A program made the position numbers and the translations under genes. From Tieghemiomyces parasiticus (taxonomy: Eukaryota > Kickxellomycota > Dimargaritomycetes > Dimargaritales > Dimargaritaceae): a stretch of 31,437 bases of DNA. Shown in pieces: positions 1-10,576 of the stretch; within the stretch, counting starts at the first letter, position 1, and each line of letters begins with the position of its first letter. Where the stretch lies: positions 1 through 31,437 of the forward strand of contig JANBPT010000545.1 in NCBI GenBank assembly GCA_027575765.1, in the 5' to 3' direction. Under the pieces are notes generated by a model that worked only from the letters and a program-made list of their open reading frames with translations, did no database searches and was not told where the DNA came from.

Positions 1-74
1 GCTTCTGTGGCGCAATCGGCTAGCGCGTCTGACTGTTAATCAGGAGGTTGGTGGTTCAAGCCCACCCAGGAGCG
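1..74 (+). tRNA. tRNA-Asn (anticodon GUU)
   Basis: The complete cloverleaf is visible. Acceptor strands GCTTCTG (1-7) and CAGGAGC (67-73) pair with one T-G wobble, followed by discriminator G at 74. The D-arm stem is GCGC/GCGC. The anticodon loop CTGTTAA gives GUU (Asn). The T-arm is GGTGG-TTCAAGC-CCACC. There is no intron. A TTTT run at about 78-81 is a plausible RNA polymerase III terminator. The window starts exactly at base 1 of the gene, so upstream context is not visible. Confidence 0.97.
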
Positions 75-1071
75 ATACTTTTAATTTTCTGATGTTTAAC
101 CCTATTCTTTTTTGTTATATACAAGTGTAGAGCATGGTTCTCAACCATTCTCCGGCAGTATCCCTTCAATGGACAACCAGGAAGCTTAGAAGCAACGAGA
201 TAGATTCCGTAGTACTCGGCTGTCATACTTTGAACTCTGAGTTTCTGGTAACTCTCCTATCTTACCAAGCCAAGCAAATGATAATTAGTTGGAAGCATAC
301 CTGCGCTCTACGGTGATGCGTTCTCATATTAGGCATAGTTAATTCTGCTCTTATAATATTTGGCAACTGGCTAAGTTATCTTGTATTAAAGCATTAAATA
401 ATTAAAGACTATCGCCTTGTGATGGGGGGGGCAACCGCAGAGTGCACCTAAGCAGGTTATGCAACACACCATTTACCAGGGACCAAGCCTAACCCCCTTC
501 ACCAAAGCATTCTTGGGTAGATCACTCGACCTAATTCGATCAGGCAGCCCTCCACCTAACCGGCCTCACTTTGCTGCCTCTTGCTTCCTCTTTAACTTTT
601 AAACACTCACTCACCCCCCGCTGCCCCTCCACAGAATAGCCGGTACTGGCAAAGAGTGATACCATTATATTGTCTTGTACACATACATCTGCCCCTGCGG
701 GACTGTGGACCCAACTCGACTAATTGTCACAACTTTCCATAAAGACAAGAAAAAAGGATACAATAGGGAACGATGGACAACTGCATCCACTTTGTTGACA
801 ACCCCCGCGGGCTCTGGCGCGCTTGAGAGTCATGCCTCTTGTCTGGTCATGTAAAAAACAAAGGACAATGCCATGATTTTCCTGATAGTCACTTGCTGTC
901 ATGAAATGGCAGCCAGCTATCGGAGACGAAGGACAGAGCCCGTCAATGCTCAGCCAAAAGGCATGGCTCCTCTTCTTTGGCTCCTTTCATTGCTAAGCTA
1001 GCGAGTGCCGGTCGCCGCTCCCAAGATCTCGTCCCGACGTGACCATTTTCCTCTTCCGAGTGCCCGCCTCC
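75..1071. other. Intergenic region without supportable gene
   Basis: About 1 kb between the tRNA and the promoter of the secreted protein. It is AT-rich up to about 420, contains an 8-G homopolymer at 424-431, then moderately GC-rich non-coding sequence. Open frames here are short (about 60 codons) and show no recognisable motif or signal peptide. I see no RNA gene, repeat array or mobile element in it. Confidence 0.6.
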
Positions 1072-1086
1072 ATATATATATATATA
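1072..1086 (+). promoter_or_regulatory. AT dinucleotide run, probable TATA region
   Basis: An uninterrupted ATATAT run of 15 nt lies about 200 nt upstream of the secreted-protein ATG at 1282. A pyrimidine-rich leader containing no ATG follows it. The long distance to the start is explained if the leader holds an intron (see 1254-1277). Similar AT runs also occur in introns at 16943-16958 and 24890-24904, so this could be a simple microsatellite instead. Confidence 0.45.
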
Positions 1087-1253
1087 GACCCTCGTCTTCG
1101 GGGCTTTCGCTCGGCCATTCAATTTCCTCCACCTGCTCTTTTCCTACCTACTCTTTCGTCGTATCCAACTGACAAGACTACTAGGCATCATTATTTGGCC
1201 GATTTTCACTGTGTATATACAACCACCCATTGCCCCTGCTAACCAAGCAAGTC

Positions 1254-1277
1254 TACTAACCCCCCTCCCTTTTCCAG
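1254..1277 (+). promoter_or_regulatory. 5'-UTR intron 3' end: TACTAAC branch point, polypyrimidine tract, CAG acceptor
   Basis: TACTAAC at 1254-1260 is followed by a pure pyrimidine tract and CAG at 1275-1277, four bases before the ATG at 1282. This is a textbook fungal branch point and acceptor. No ATG occurs between the upstream AT run (1072-1086) and 1282, so the intron should lie in the 5' untranslated leader. The donor is ambiguous: GT at about 1160 (GTATCC) or about 1213 (GTATAT) are candidates. Confidence 0.65.
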
Positions 1278-1281
1278 CGTC

Positions 1282-1782
1282 ATGCGTCTCCTCACGACGT
1301 ATCTGGCTGCCACGTTTGCCGTGTTCTTCCTGATATCCCCTTTCCCCGTGCAATCGAAACTCCCCCTTTCCCCCAACTCCAGTTCCGCCAGCCTTGGTTC
1401 ACCAAGTGGTAGCCCTCGATACAAGGGCACCCCTATGGAGATTGGACGTCAGCAGCAGTATGACAGATACGCCAAAACCGCCGGACAGCCTGGTTCGGAC
1501 GTCGACAAGAAAGACCTCAAGCAAATGGACAAGTTCATTAAGCCCAACTTCATACGCACGGCCCGACTTGATGTCACCAAGCAGCTCAATGAAAAGTCTC
1601 CGGACCCCAGCAAGCGCAGCACCATCCAAAAACTGGTGGCATATAATGACAAAAAAATGAATGCCATCAATAAGGTCACCGCAAACACCAAGGAGCTTGA
1701 GCCGTCCAAGTACAACCCCGTTAGCCGGGTTTTACGTTCCATCACCGGCTTATCCAACAAGTACACCCCCTTTAAAGTTTAG
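1282..1782 (+). CDS. Secreted lysine-rich protein, unknown function
   Basis: An intronless coding region of 166 aa. The N-terminus is a clear secretory signal: basic n-region (MR), hydrophobic core around residues 4-20, and probable cleavage near residue 25 (PVQS|K). The mature chain (about 141 aa) begins with a Ser/Pro/Gly-rich stretch (residues 27-50) and continues as a charged, predicted helical region rich in Lys, Asp and Asn with no cysteine at all. The start is chosen as the first ATG after the AT run and directly follows a strong splice acceptor. I do not recognise a family; it would fit a small extracellular or wall-associated protein. The signal peptide, codon use richer in GC than the flanks, and the splice context make it a likely real gene. 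Confidence 0.75.
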   Translation: MRLLTTYLAATFAVFFLISPFPVQSKLPLSPNSSSASLGSPSGSPRYKGTPMEIGRQQQYDRYAKTAGQPGSDVDKKDLKQMDKFIKPNFIRTARLDVTKQLNEKSPDPSKRSTIQKLVAYNDKKMNAINKVTANTKELEPSKYNPVSRVLRSITGLSNKYTPFKV

Positions 1783-4700
1783 CCATAGTTGGCCTAGGGT
1801 TGTGGACCTCTGTATCATATACCCTAGTCATGACTGACAGCCAGTTTGAGAGACCATATCACTCCTTTGCTTAGGTACCGTCCTTGGCATGTCACTCGTT
1901 TCCCTCCCTTCATTTCTCCCTTTTGCACTCATAAGCTTTCAGTCGGCACGCCTACACTTCTGAGCCCTCTTCCCACCCTTCTGCCGTATAGCTAGTCTTG
2001 TTCTATGAACACTATCCTGATTTCTGCAGGGAGGTATGTATAGGCATTCCTGTTACGTTCGCCCATACTGGGTTAGTTGCAGTGGTCCGGTGCCAACTTA
2101 CAGCAGTCATTAAACCATCATTTACTAGCCAGCAAAACTCGTCAATAGAAAAGTTATGTTATCGTTTTACAAAATATAATGCGGAAAAAAGCGATGCTAA
2201 GCCGGGCAAAAGATACTACTATATTTAAGATTGCAAGGTATGGGAGAGGGATGGTTCCACTCCGTAGACAATTAAAAACTGCAACGGACACTGAGAGTAC
2301 GTTTACTAAGTACTAGCCGATTCGGCGGAGACCATAAGACCATAGGCCAAGGACTAGGTTAAGTTGTTGGTTTCAGTGTATACCGGGATATATAATTTTT
2401 AAAGTATTCTAGGGCCTGCAGAGCCTTACGCATATGGACTGACTGCTAGAGCCCTTCCGGTGGGCAGCTACCAACGCAGGTATCGGCCCACACCGTCCGG
2501 TTCGCAGTTTCCCAATTCTAAAAGCTCTGGCCCAGGGGCACTCTCGGTTAAAGTGCCTATTAGGTCACCGAAAGCAATCCAGACCTTACAGTTGTCCAAT
2601 TTATACGTTAACCAACCCATTGAGGATGGCAATGTTTAAGATGTAACCGAGGGGAGGGGGTCGATGAGCCGCCATCTTGCCAAATGTTGTAGCCTCCATC
2701 TGGCACCGTCTCTACGTAGTATATACATATAGATACGGGGTCAATTTTTGTGGCCGTAATAATTTACCGCCTTCCTGTGGTAGGCGAAATAACTAAGCAG
2801 CAAATAAAGTCTTATTAAAGGGAATGAGAGTGTCGAGAAGTAGTGATGACGTTTCGCAAGTGGCTTGGTGTGCGCCTTTTAAGCCGGTTAGCCGTTGGCG
2901 ATGCATTTGTGATAGGTGCGGACACTATTGGGGAGTCCTCGGTCGTGGGTCTTGCAAAGGTATTTGGTGAATCATCCGGGGAGCGAGGGGAATTCGAGGC
3001 GTACGGGTGGGCGTCTCGGTGCAGAAGGGATGTGGGGCGAAACAGGAGGTATTAAAAGGCTTCGCGCCTCTTACGGGTACCACGCCCCCTCTTAGCTCTC
3101 ATTATTAGTGGGACCAACTTGCGCACAATTCGATGTCACCTCTTTATAGTTTTTCATCCATTGACGTGTCGGATATGGCGGCAATTATTGCTCTATTCGC
3201 TTCCTTTGATTTTCACCTTTATCTTCAAGAGCCTACAACGAAGCGGCGACATTTAATAGTTGCGCATCGTATGCTCCCCTTCGGAACACTATCCTTCCCT
3301 TGCCGCACATTGGTCCATCCCGGAAACACCGAAGTACCAATAATATTTTCACTGACGGCTCTGGAGCGGGGTACGCCCAGTAACGTATGAGGCAAACGCC
3401 AACATGGCACTGACTTGGCCTTGGTGAGTTTTTTCAGTGCCTCCTCGGTCAAGGCTGGCCCACCTGCTCCCCTCACCTACCTTTGCCAATGGCTTTATCA
3501 GTTCGCTTGAACACGGCCGGTGGTTGGGGGAGGGCAGGTGAAGCTGGCGGGGACGACTATGAAATAAGTCGGAGATGGGCCAAAGATCTAGACAGGGCCG
3601 GCTTGCACCAGTCGCGATCTATCGCACTGGGATAGGCATGCGAATGAGGTGCTGGGCAGGAGTGAGGTGGCAGGGAAATAACGAGGCCAAGCTGCCGTCC
3701 TGCTGTACTAGGCGGGGCAGGTAGGCAGCCACAAGGCGCTCGAGGGGCGAACGGCTAGGCAACGGCCCTCAGCCCCGCTGCTGTCCCTCAAAGCCACCGA
3801 CCCCTTCCATATAAGGCAGGTGCTTGTCAGAGAGGGTACACAAGCGGGGGAAGCCGCTGATTCGATGTGGCGCAGCCCGCTCGTCTGCAGTTCACGGTCC
3901 GCCGCCTTGCTGCCCTCTCTTGCCCCTCCCCAGTGCCATCGCGCTGCAGCTTTGACAGCCCACTCTCTCCCCCCTTCCTTCACTGTAGCCACTGGGGCCA
4001 TGCGGTAAAAATAACACTACACATGTAAGTCGACAAGCAAAAAAACACCAGGGCAGTAGGTGCTGAGATCCAGGGCCATACTTGCTGACAGCAGTCCCAT
4101 TGGGCCACTGCCGCGTTGCCTGTAGGGGCTACCTGGTCCGAAGCCTCATCCGCTTGACAGACCTGCCTTGCAGGCGATGGACCAACCCGAAGGCAAGCAA
4201 GTCATGCTGGACGAGTGGGTATGGATGCGCCGGTCTCCTGGCTACAAGACCGGCCCCCTGAGCCCAGAGTGCTCTCGGACACGGCCACTGCTTGACAAGG
4301 GTGGGGGGGGGGGTCAACAAAGGAGACGGACCTTTGAGGTCTCCTGCAGCTATGTATGAGCTATCAGGGCTACTCTGATGCGTCTGACGGCTACGCCTTG
4401 ACTCGGTCGGCCTGGCTCCGGTGGACGCATCTCCAAGGACGACGAGGGCACGGTTAGATGCGGCTAGGGAACACCGTACCCGTGGAGGACAGCCCCAGGG
4501 GACAGGGCAAGGTCCACTACGCGCATGCTCTACAAGGGCCATACCGTCGCTGGTGGTCACTGGTGTTCATTGGCGGCCAATTTGCGCAGCTTTGGTGCCC
4601 AAGAATGGCGGCGACGTGCCGCGGTGTCCCTTGAGAAATAGCCCCGGCCGCTCAAGCCACATGGTGTCGAATGGACCGTGCTTTCGGCTAGCCCTCTGCC

Positions 4701-5067
4701 CCTGAGATCGTTGGCGGAAGGCACCCAGGAGCCAGTGCAGTGTATTATCGGTAAGGCCGGCGCTCGACATGCCTGGGTGGACCTTACGCTGAGCCCTTGT
4801 GCCTGCCGCAGGGGCTAGACCCCTGGGCCTACAGGCAGCAACCCCCACCCGAAGGTGAAACCCCGCTCCTTTCGCCGCTCCATTTGACTGCCACAGCATA
4901 GAGACCCTGGCCCTGTCTACTGGCACTCGACTGGCGCCGCACCAGAAGGGGGCGCCCCACGGCACCCCACGAACCCGTTGGCACCGAATCCCCTGTCCCC
5001 TGGTCCATCCCTGTGACCGCCCAGTTTGGGTGGCCGGTCTGTTCCAGCGCAGCTGCCGCTATTGCCC
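1783..5067. other. Long intergenic region; GC-rich part may be relic mobile DNA
   Basis: No gene can be supported. Bases 1783-3480 are of mixed composition with only short open frames. Bases 3480-5060 are markedly GC-rich on both strands, with overlapping short open frames in several frames, none with an intact domain. A short + strand frame at about 4165-4300 reads like the C-terminal part of a Ty3/Gypsy-type integrase (valine-aspartate... W-V-W-M-R-R ... Y-K-T-G-P-L), but similarity is by eye only. An 11-G homopolymer occupies 4303-4313. A decayed retroelement is the best guess. Confidence 0.35.
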
Positions 5068-5075
5068 TATAAGTA
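5068..5075 (+). promoter_or_regulatory. TATA-box candidate (TATAAGTA)
   Basis: TATAAGTA lies about 120 nt upstream of the small secreted-protein start at 5193. The leader between them is pyrimidine-rich and contains no ATG, so 5193 is the first start codon of the predicted transcript. The same layout (TATA element, C/T-rich leader, first ATG) recurs at 9282 and 21183. Confidence 0.45.
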
Positions 5076-5192
5076 TCTGGCACCTCACCTGCCCGTCCCC
5101 CACTGCTTCCCCCTACACCCATTAGTTTCCACCAAGCCCCTATCGGATACGCACATCAACGTCTACAGTCCGCTGCCGTTCCACCACGCAAC

Positions 5193-5381
5193 ATGCTCCG
5201 TCCCACACTCCTCGCCACCGCCTGCACCTTACTACTACTCTCTTGCACTCTTGCCGCTGCCAAACCACCCTGCCCGCGCGATACTTCCAGCAATGGCGCA
5301 AGTTCGACATGCTTCTGTATTCGTGCGCCCTGCAACTGCACCGGTGCTATGGTAAAGGACTTCCACCACGACAAGGACTAG
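5193..5381 (+). CDS. Small cysteine-rich secreted protein
   Basis: A 62-aa protein. Residues 1-23 form a strong signal peptide (positive residue at 3, hydrophobic core with LLLL, Ala-Ala-Ala at the cleavage site). The mature peptide of about 39 residues contains five cysteines: one at residue 27 and a cluster built from two Cys-x-Cys pairs (CFC and CNC) separated by five residues. Such short secreted Cys-rich peptides are common among fungal effectors and surface proteins; no family is recognised, and an odd number of cysteines suggests dimerisation, a metal site or a truncated copy. The first ATG after the TATAAGTA element is used. A GTAAAG at the ATG-GTAAAG junction near the C-terminus could be a splice donor, so the true C-terminus might differ. 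It lies isolated in otherwise gene-free DNA. Confidence 0.5.
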   Translation: MLRPTLLATACTLLLLSCTLAAAKPPCPRDTSSNGASSTCFCIRAPCNCTGAMVKDFHHDKD

Positions 5382-8300
5382 CAAGGGGCGCCCTGGCGGA
5401 GTTGTCCGGCCATAACGAACACGTACTAGTCCGATTCTTCGATTCCCAAGTGAGGTATGTTAAAATAAACGCTATTTGCGGCCGCACTCCTAACGTGAAA
5501 GTATGGGCCATATAATTTTAGACCTTTCTGCGAGGAACGGGGCGGTAATCAGCAAGAAAACATATATTCGGTGTCCTGGAGTGATGGTGAAGAAGACGGC
5601 TACGGTGGCCAGCGCTCAGGTTTTTACAAACGATATTAGTTTTTGTCGATTTTGATAAGGCCAACTCCACCCGTAGTGCGCAACCGCTTTAGGAAACGTA
5701 ATCATGTAGCCTACATATCGCGGTTGGAAGGCCCTTATGAAACATTGACCAATGGGGGTGCCCGGATGGTAGATCATAGCAGAACGTCCCGACCAAGTGC
5801 GCACCTCTTGACCAACTCGGAGTCATACAGCACCTAGGAGTAAGACTAAATAATAAAAGGTTATTTACAGAACATCTGATCGAAAGGGGCTAAATTTTGG
5901 TGTACATTATGGTGGACTCGTTCTCTCCCGCTAGGCGGAAGGGTTGCCTGAGAGCACTCTTGAAGTAACTCCAGACTGGCGGAGTTGGGCTGTTATATAA
6001 GCGGAGCTGGAAAGCATAGCCGTCCACCACGGCACTTTTCTCATAACCAATCTCTTTTTGGATATCGGAGCAGACAACCAGCCAGATAGGACCCCGTAGC
6101 ATGCCAGGTGTAGAGTCAAGCGAACTGAAAGAAGCACTAGAGTTACGGAAGCGGCCGGGAAAGAAACCCCCGTTTGACCGGTATAGTTAACCGTGTCTTC
6201 TTTGGGCGTGATCCTGTCTCCCACACTTCCCCTGGCGGGCCACCTGGTTGAGGCCCCTAAACCAGGCTAGGAACCCATTTAAGGATAGCCTGATGTGACG
6301 GTAGTCTAGTCAGAAGACCGTATGCACACTGATGTCACCGCACTTGCTCCCACAAGGTACTCATTTAACAGGAAACGCACCTGGCTCGACCCTACATCTC
6401 GAGATGCCGTATCTACGACGTCCATAAATAAGCCAGCGATGGATGCCGGTTTGCTCGAGTGCGGGGATGTACTGCGAAAAGGAGGAAGTTGAAAGGATGG
6501 TCGTCGTGACGGCCGCCACCCAAGAGCGCTGTTGATCATTTTCACCCTGCCCCTTTGCCCCTCCTGCACCAGTAAATGATCTACGCATCCCTTGCCTTAT
6601 TTGGACCGCGGGCCATATAGATCTAGGACGATAAGGCCCATCTACCCACGGCGATCCTACTCGTATATAGGCTCGGGGCCAATGATGATGCAGCTAACCA
6701 TCGGATATCCCAAACAGGTGGCGAGAGCTGGTGATGGTGTGCCACCGGTGGCACGGCCTCAACTATGGGGCCTCTAGCATTGCCCCCCACCCACCCTTTC
6801 ACCCAGCCCATAGTCAGCGGAGTTTCTGTGTGCATATACCCTATTGTTGATGCCTTTTGCGATAGGGTACATTCTAGCCTCGCCGTTGATAGCGCTGATC
6901 GCCGAGCTTGGCTCTCAATCAGATGCGGCAACCTCCACAGCCGTCTTTGAGGGAAGTGGGGGGGGGGGTAAGTAACGGATGCACCGTCCTTCTGTTAGCC
7001 ACGCTCCCGGTTTAACTTGACGTCATAGGCACTAGATATAGAGCACCTGACGCTGCCAGTCTTAATATCATGTTTTTTTTTTGGTGACTATTAAAGGTTT
7101 TTTCACAGGACAGTACGCGTCGTCACACTGATCTGAATTGATAAGACGGCCCTTCCGATCTTACCCGACAGTGAGGGAAGGGAGACAGCAGGTGCAGAGT
7201 GGGAGGCAGATGGGGCGTGGTTCTAGGGGTTGGCGGGATAGCCTAAACACCACAGATATCCCCCCTCCCCACTCACACGCACGAGCTATGCGTACCCAGG
7301 GGCGACACACAGGTCGGCGGCCCAATCCGCCGCCTTATCCGCCCGACATCTCCTCCCCCAGGCTCACACATCCTACACCGTGGGCGGATGGGCTGCGCCT
7401 GCTGGGCAATGCTGTACCGCCCATTGTCACGCGGCCAGCCTGCGGGACAGATAATGGGTAGTACGGGTGGATGGTCTAGTCAAAGCCAACGGGGTGGCCA
7501 TATGCTCGGCAGACTTGTCGGGGAGAAGAGGTTTCCTGCACCTGCCACAACTAGTTTTCGACCGGGCCAACTGCGGACGGGCGTCTGTTTTACCACGACT
7601 TCCTATGCACCGCGCAGTGAAGACGTGGTGGTGGCTGAACTGCAGCCAAGGCTTCTACGCGTTGTGATTAACTCCGTTTCCCCCGCCCCTCCCTTCGATG
7701 CACAGTATGGAGGCTGGCCATGACGACAATGAGCACTGCCTTCCGGTAGTACGAGTCCGTTCCGAGTTGAAGGCCTGCTGACCTCTGTTCCCGCCTGGAT
7801 CTCCGAGCCCCCCCCAGCAGGGCGGAAAGAAAACAAAGGTGGCTTGGAAGGCCGCCGGGAACAATGCTTCACAAGAAGGTGGCCGTTAGTCGAAAGCATG
7901 CCTACGTATGTAATCGCTCACCTAGTAGCATCTCTGTATCGGCCCGCTCTCCGTAACCCTGACCAGGGTCTAGATATCAGACATCTAATCAGTACATGCA
8001 CGCTAACGTCAGAGGTGTGGGTCAACTGGTCTACTAGTGTACATTCTGCGCCCCTGGATTCCCCCCAGTTGGCCACGGCACCCTTTCTGGGCGAGCCGTC
8101 CACCCTACTATGGGGCATAGTCTCTCCCTGCGGTCGGATAAAGCGGGATTCGCGGTCCGTCGTGGCTTGCTGCATTCAAAGAATCCCTGGGATACCGACG
8201 GCATCTAATCCAACAGCGAAAAAAGAGGGAGACACGGTGGCTTATCGACTGGTGCAGCTGGACGGCTATAGCCCCACTTTGCGCTTTTCCACCCACTCTT

Positions 8301-8980
8301 GTACGTAGGCGCTTGGGCACGATAATCCCCCACAGTTATACTCTACCAATATATTCCACAAACCTGCAGGATTGATGCCAATACCACTTTGAGGAGCAGC
8401 GGGCAAACGTTTCCAACTACACCCGGATCCAACCCAGCCCATTTTGGGGATTCCCCCCCTCTGCGTCACTCTGAACCTTCCTGCTGTTGCTCCAGCCTTG
8501 GTTCCTGGGCCAACCTTGGGGACTGATTGGACTACACCTCGAGATGCGTCCGCACTCCTGGCACTCCGACTTTTCCCGGGCGGTTGTTGGGTGCGACATA
8601 CTGCCTTCTGGCCCACAAGCGGGGGGGGGTTGGATCACCCGCAGCGTACCCCGCCAGCTTTTCTTTAGCACCGACGCCAGAGGTCTAAGCCACGATGCCT
8701 TTTAAACCGTCACTGTGCTGGCGTGGGTTCGATATATGCCCAGCGGTCCCCAATGGACATCACCCACCAGTGGTTGGCTGGTGAGACACCATGGAGAAAC
8801 GGCTGCCATTGACGGTGGAGCCCGCGGCTATCCGTTCGGACCGCCTGCATTTGCCGCTGTTCTGTAGCGAACAAGGACGGTGTATGCGTTGCTCATTAGG
8901 ATCACCGGTGGTCAGGTGCTAGGGCTGGAGGGGGACAGGGATTCCGGCGCTGGTCTTGCGACTTGGATACCTACCTGTCG
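5382..8980. other. Gene-free region, mixed composition, possible relic DNA
   Basis: No gene can be supported in 3.6 kb. AT-richer DNA up to about 6.2 kb is followed by GC-richer DNA with many short open frames in several frames, the longest about 154 codons (7844-8308, +) without a recognised motif. Related 16-nt sequences containing CTCGAGATGC occur near 6392 and 8531. G homopolymers lie at 6958-6968 (11 G) and 8621-8629 (9 G). A perfect 16-bp palindrome (GTGCCACCGGTGGCAC) is at 6739-6754. I see no intact transposon, terminal repeat or RNA gene. Confidence 0.4.
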
Positions 8981-9281
8981 TCCCGTGTGGTCTTACCCCC
9001 CCTCTCCCTCCTAGCAATTTCCGCCCCCTCCCGCTTAATCTCTCCCCTTTCCCTCGTTACTTTATCGCTGTGGGGGCGACCACCTGTGATGGGGGTTTAT
9101 TTTTTTTTCTGGGGAAGCTTGGCTGCGCATTTCCACCCGCCTCTCACAACGATATCCCTGCTGCCCAGGATGCGGGGCTCCTCGCCACACTGGCTGTTAT
9201 CTCCATCTGCCCCCTCGGTCGTTCCTATTTGTCCCGATAAGTCCCGCATCCCATCTCCCCTCCTTCCCTCCCCTCGCCCTC

Positions 9282-9287
9282 TATAAA
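9282..9287 (+). promoter_or_regulatory. TATA-box candidate (TATAAA)
   Basis: TATAAA at 9282-9287 lies in the pyrimidine-rich block, 57 nt before the first downstream ATG at 9345. The interval contains no other ATG. This is the best TATA match in the block, but the reading frame it would serve is doubtful. Confidence 0.4.
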
Positions 9288-9344
9288 TTTGGTCCCTCGT
9301 CCTCCCGTTGGCACGTTCCGGTTTGCCTCTCCTACACAACCTAC

Positions 9345-9812
9345 ATGAAGAAAACCACAAACTTTTCAGCCCTCCATCAAATTCCTACTCCGCTCCGCCT
9401 CGCCCTACTCGCTTCTGCATTCCACTTGACCCATAGCCGCTCTCACCGCTCCTCCTCCCGTTTAGCCGTACCGGACTGCACCTGGCCGGTTTCACTCGTC
9501 TGCCCTCCTACCTCCCGCTATACTCCCCTCTCCTGTTTCACCCGCGTCCAACCGAAACCCTCCCCCCAGTCTTCACGATATCCTGGGTGTGGCTCCGCCG
9601 TTCCAACCTACTCCCCCAGCGCCGAGTACATATCTTACCCGCTATTACATGTAGCTGTGAGGTGCGTCTCACCATCGAAGCTGTATAACCTGCCTTGCGC
9701 CGTCGCCACCACTCACTCGGTCTGCTCCGCCCCGTCAAGCCGCCCACTCTACGCTGCGTCGCCCCCTCTTACTGGCTCTGTTGCCAATTTCAGCGCCACC
9801 CTCAAAAGTTGA
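9345..9812 (+). CDS. Doubtful open frame, possible secreted protein
   Basis: A 155-codon frame starting at the first ATG after a TATAAA element. The N-terminus (residues 1-30) has two lysines and a moderately hydrophobic stretch (LRLALLASAF), a weak signal-peptide candidate. The rest is rich in Ser, Pro, Thr and Leu with seven cysteines and almost no acidic residues. That composition is exactly what C/T-rich DNA encodes by default, and no domain is recognised. It may be a chance frame inside a promoter region; the promoter-like context is the only argument for it. Confidence 0.22.
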   Translation: MKKTTNFSALHQIPTPLRLALLASAFHLTHSRSHRSSSRLAVPDCTWPVSLVCPPTSRYTPLSCFTRVQPKPSPQSSRYPGCGSAVPTYSPSAEYISYPLLHVAVRCVSPSKLYNLPCAVATTHSVCSAPSSRPLYAASPPLTGSVANFSATLKS

Positions 9813-10576
9813 CGCCCTCCGCCCGCCAGTCCCTTATTGTGCCTATCTGGACGCTGTCCTCGGTCAATTGTTAAAAGTATTCATATATATACATTTTCCC
9901 ACCCATACACTACTGGCCCACGCGCGCATGCTCGGCTTCTTTTCCTTCCATATATATATTTTCCTTGCCGCGTGACCCCTTCGTCCATCCTCCAAGCCAC
10001 AGTGTCTGCGCGCTGCTTATCGCCTATCACCTGTCCTTATCAGCTGTGCCTCGGTGATATCAAGTCCTGTCCCCCCGTCCACCTCCTCCCTTCATTACAG
10101 TCCCCCACCTGAAACCCTCCCCTCAGGTGCTTAAATAAGCCACGTCCCTTGTCCGCTTCGCCATCCCATTGCGTCACACCATCTACGATATCACTTCTAT
10201 CATTCCCTGCCTCACCTTGTACTTTTAACATTTTTCCACAAGTTTACTCCGGTTTTGTTTTTTTTCCGGCTAACGACTATCACCACTTCTTTCAACGTCC
10301 ATTTGTTTAATCGCCTCATCCCCATAGTATCACTGTACATCTCCCATTGTTACCCTTTGCACACTAACCTCCTATCCGTACCGCTCCCCCTTCACTCCGG
10401 TCTTCGATCACTGGTGATATCACCCTCTGGTAGTCTCAGCCTCGGGTTTTAGCGTCCTCGGGCCTCTACTCCGCCCCCTCTACCACAATAAATTCCACCC
10501 CCCACACGAGCGCGCCACGCCCAACTCGGCTGCCCTCTCCACCTGACTCTAGACCGTGAGGGTGACTTCCCTGAGT

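Larger units (their letters stand above)
8981..10555 (+). other. Pyrimidine-rich block upstream of the kinase gene
   Basis: About 1.5 kb whose + strand is strongly C/T-rich, interrupted by short TATA-like elements near 9282, 9888, 9950, 10132 and 10487. Because stop codons contain purines, long open frames arise here easily and are weak evidence of genes. GATATC occurs five times (9151, 9577, 10056, 10187, 10416), the last inside the 12-bp palindrome GGTGATATCACC (10413-10424). The block most likely holds promoter and leader sequence, possibly of several transcripts. Confidence 0.45.

Noticed and set aside
4129..4965. Two long minus-strand open frames (143 and 132 codons)
   Set aside because: They lie in very GC-rich DNA where stops are rare, overlap other frames, and show no motif.
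6739..6754. Perfect 16-bp palindrome
   Set aside because: About one such palindrome is expected roughly every 65 kb by chance, and no flanking gene or repeat suggests function.
7388..7480. GNAVPP motif in a + strand frame, resembling the last motif of C5 DNA methyltransferases
   Set aside because: No other methyltransferase motif (PC dipeptide block, ENV block) is found upstream in any frame, and the surrounding frame is short and low-complexity; treated as chance.
7844..8308. 154-codon + strand open frame
   Set aside because: No recognisable domain, signal peptide, promoter element or splice partner; GC-rich background explains its length.
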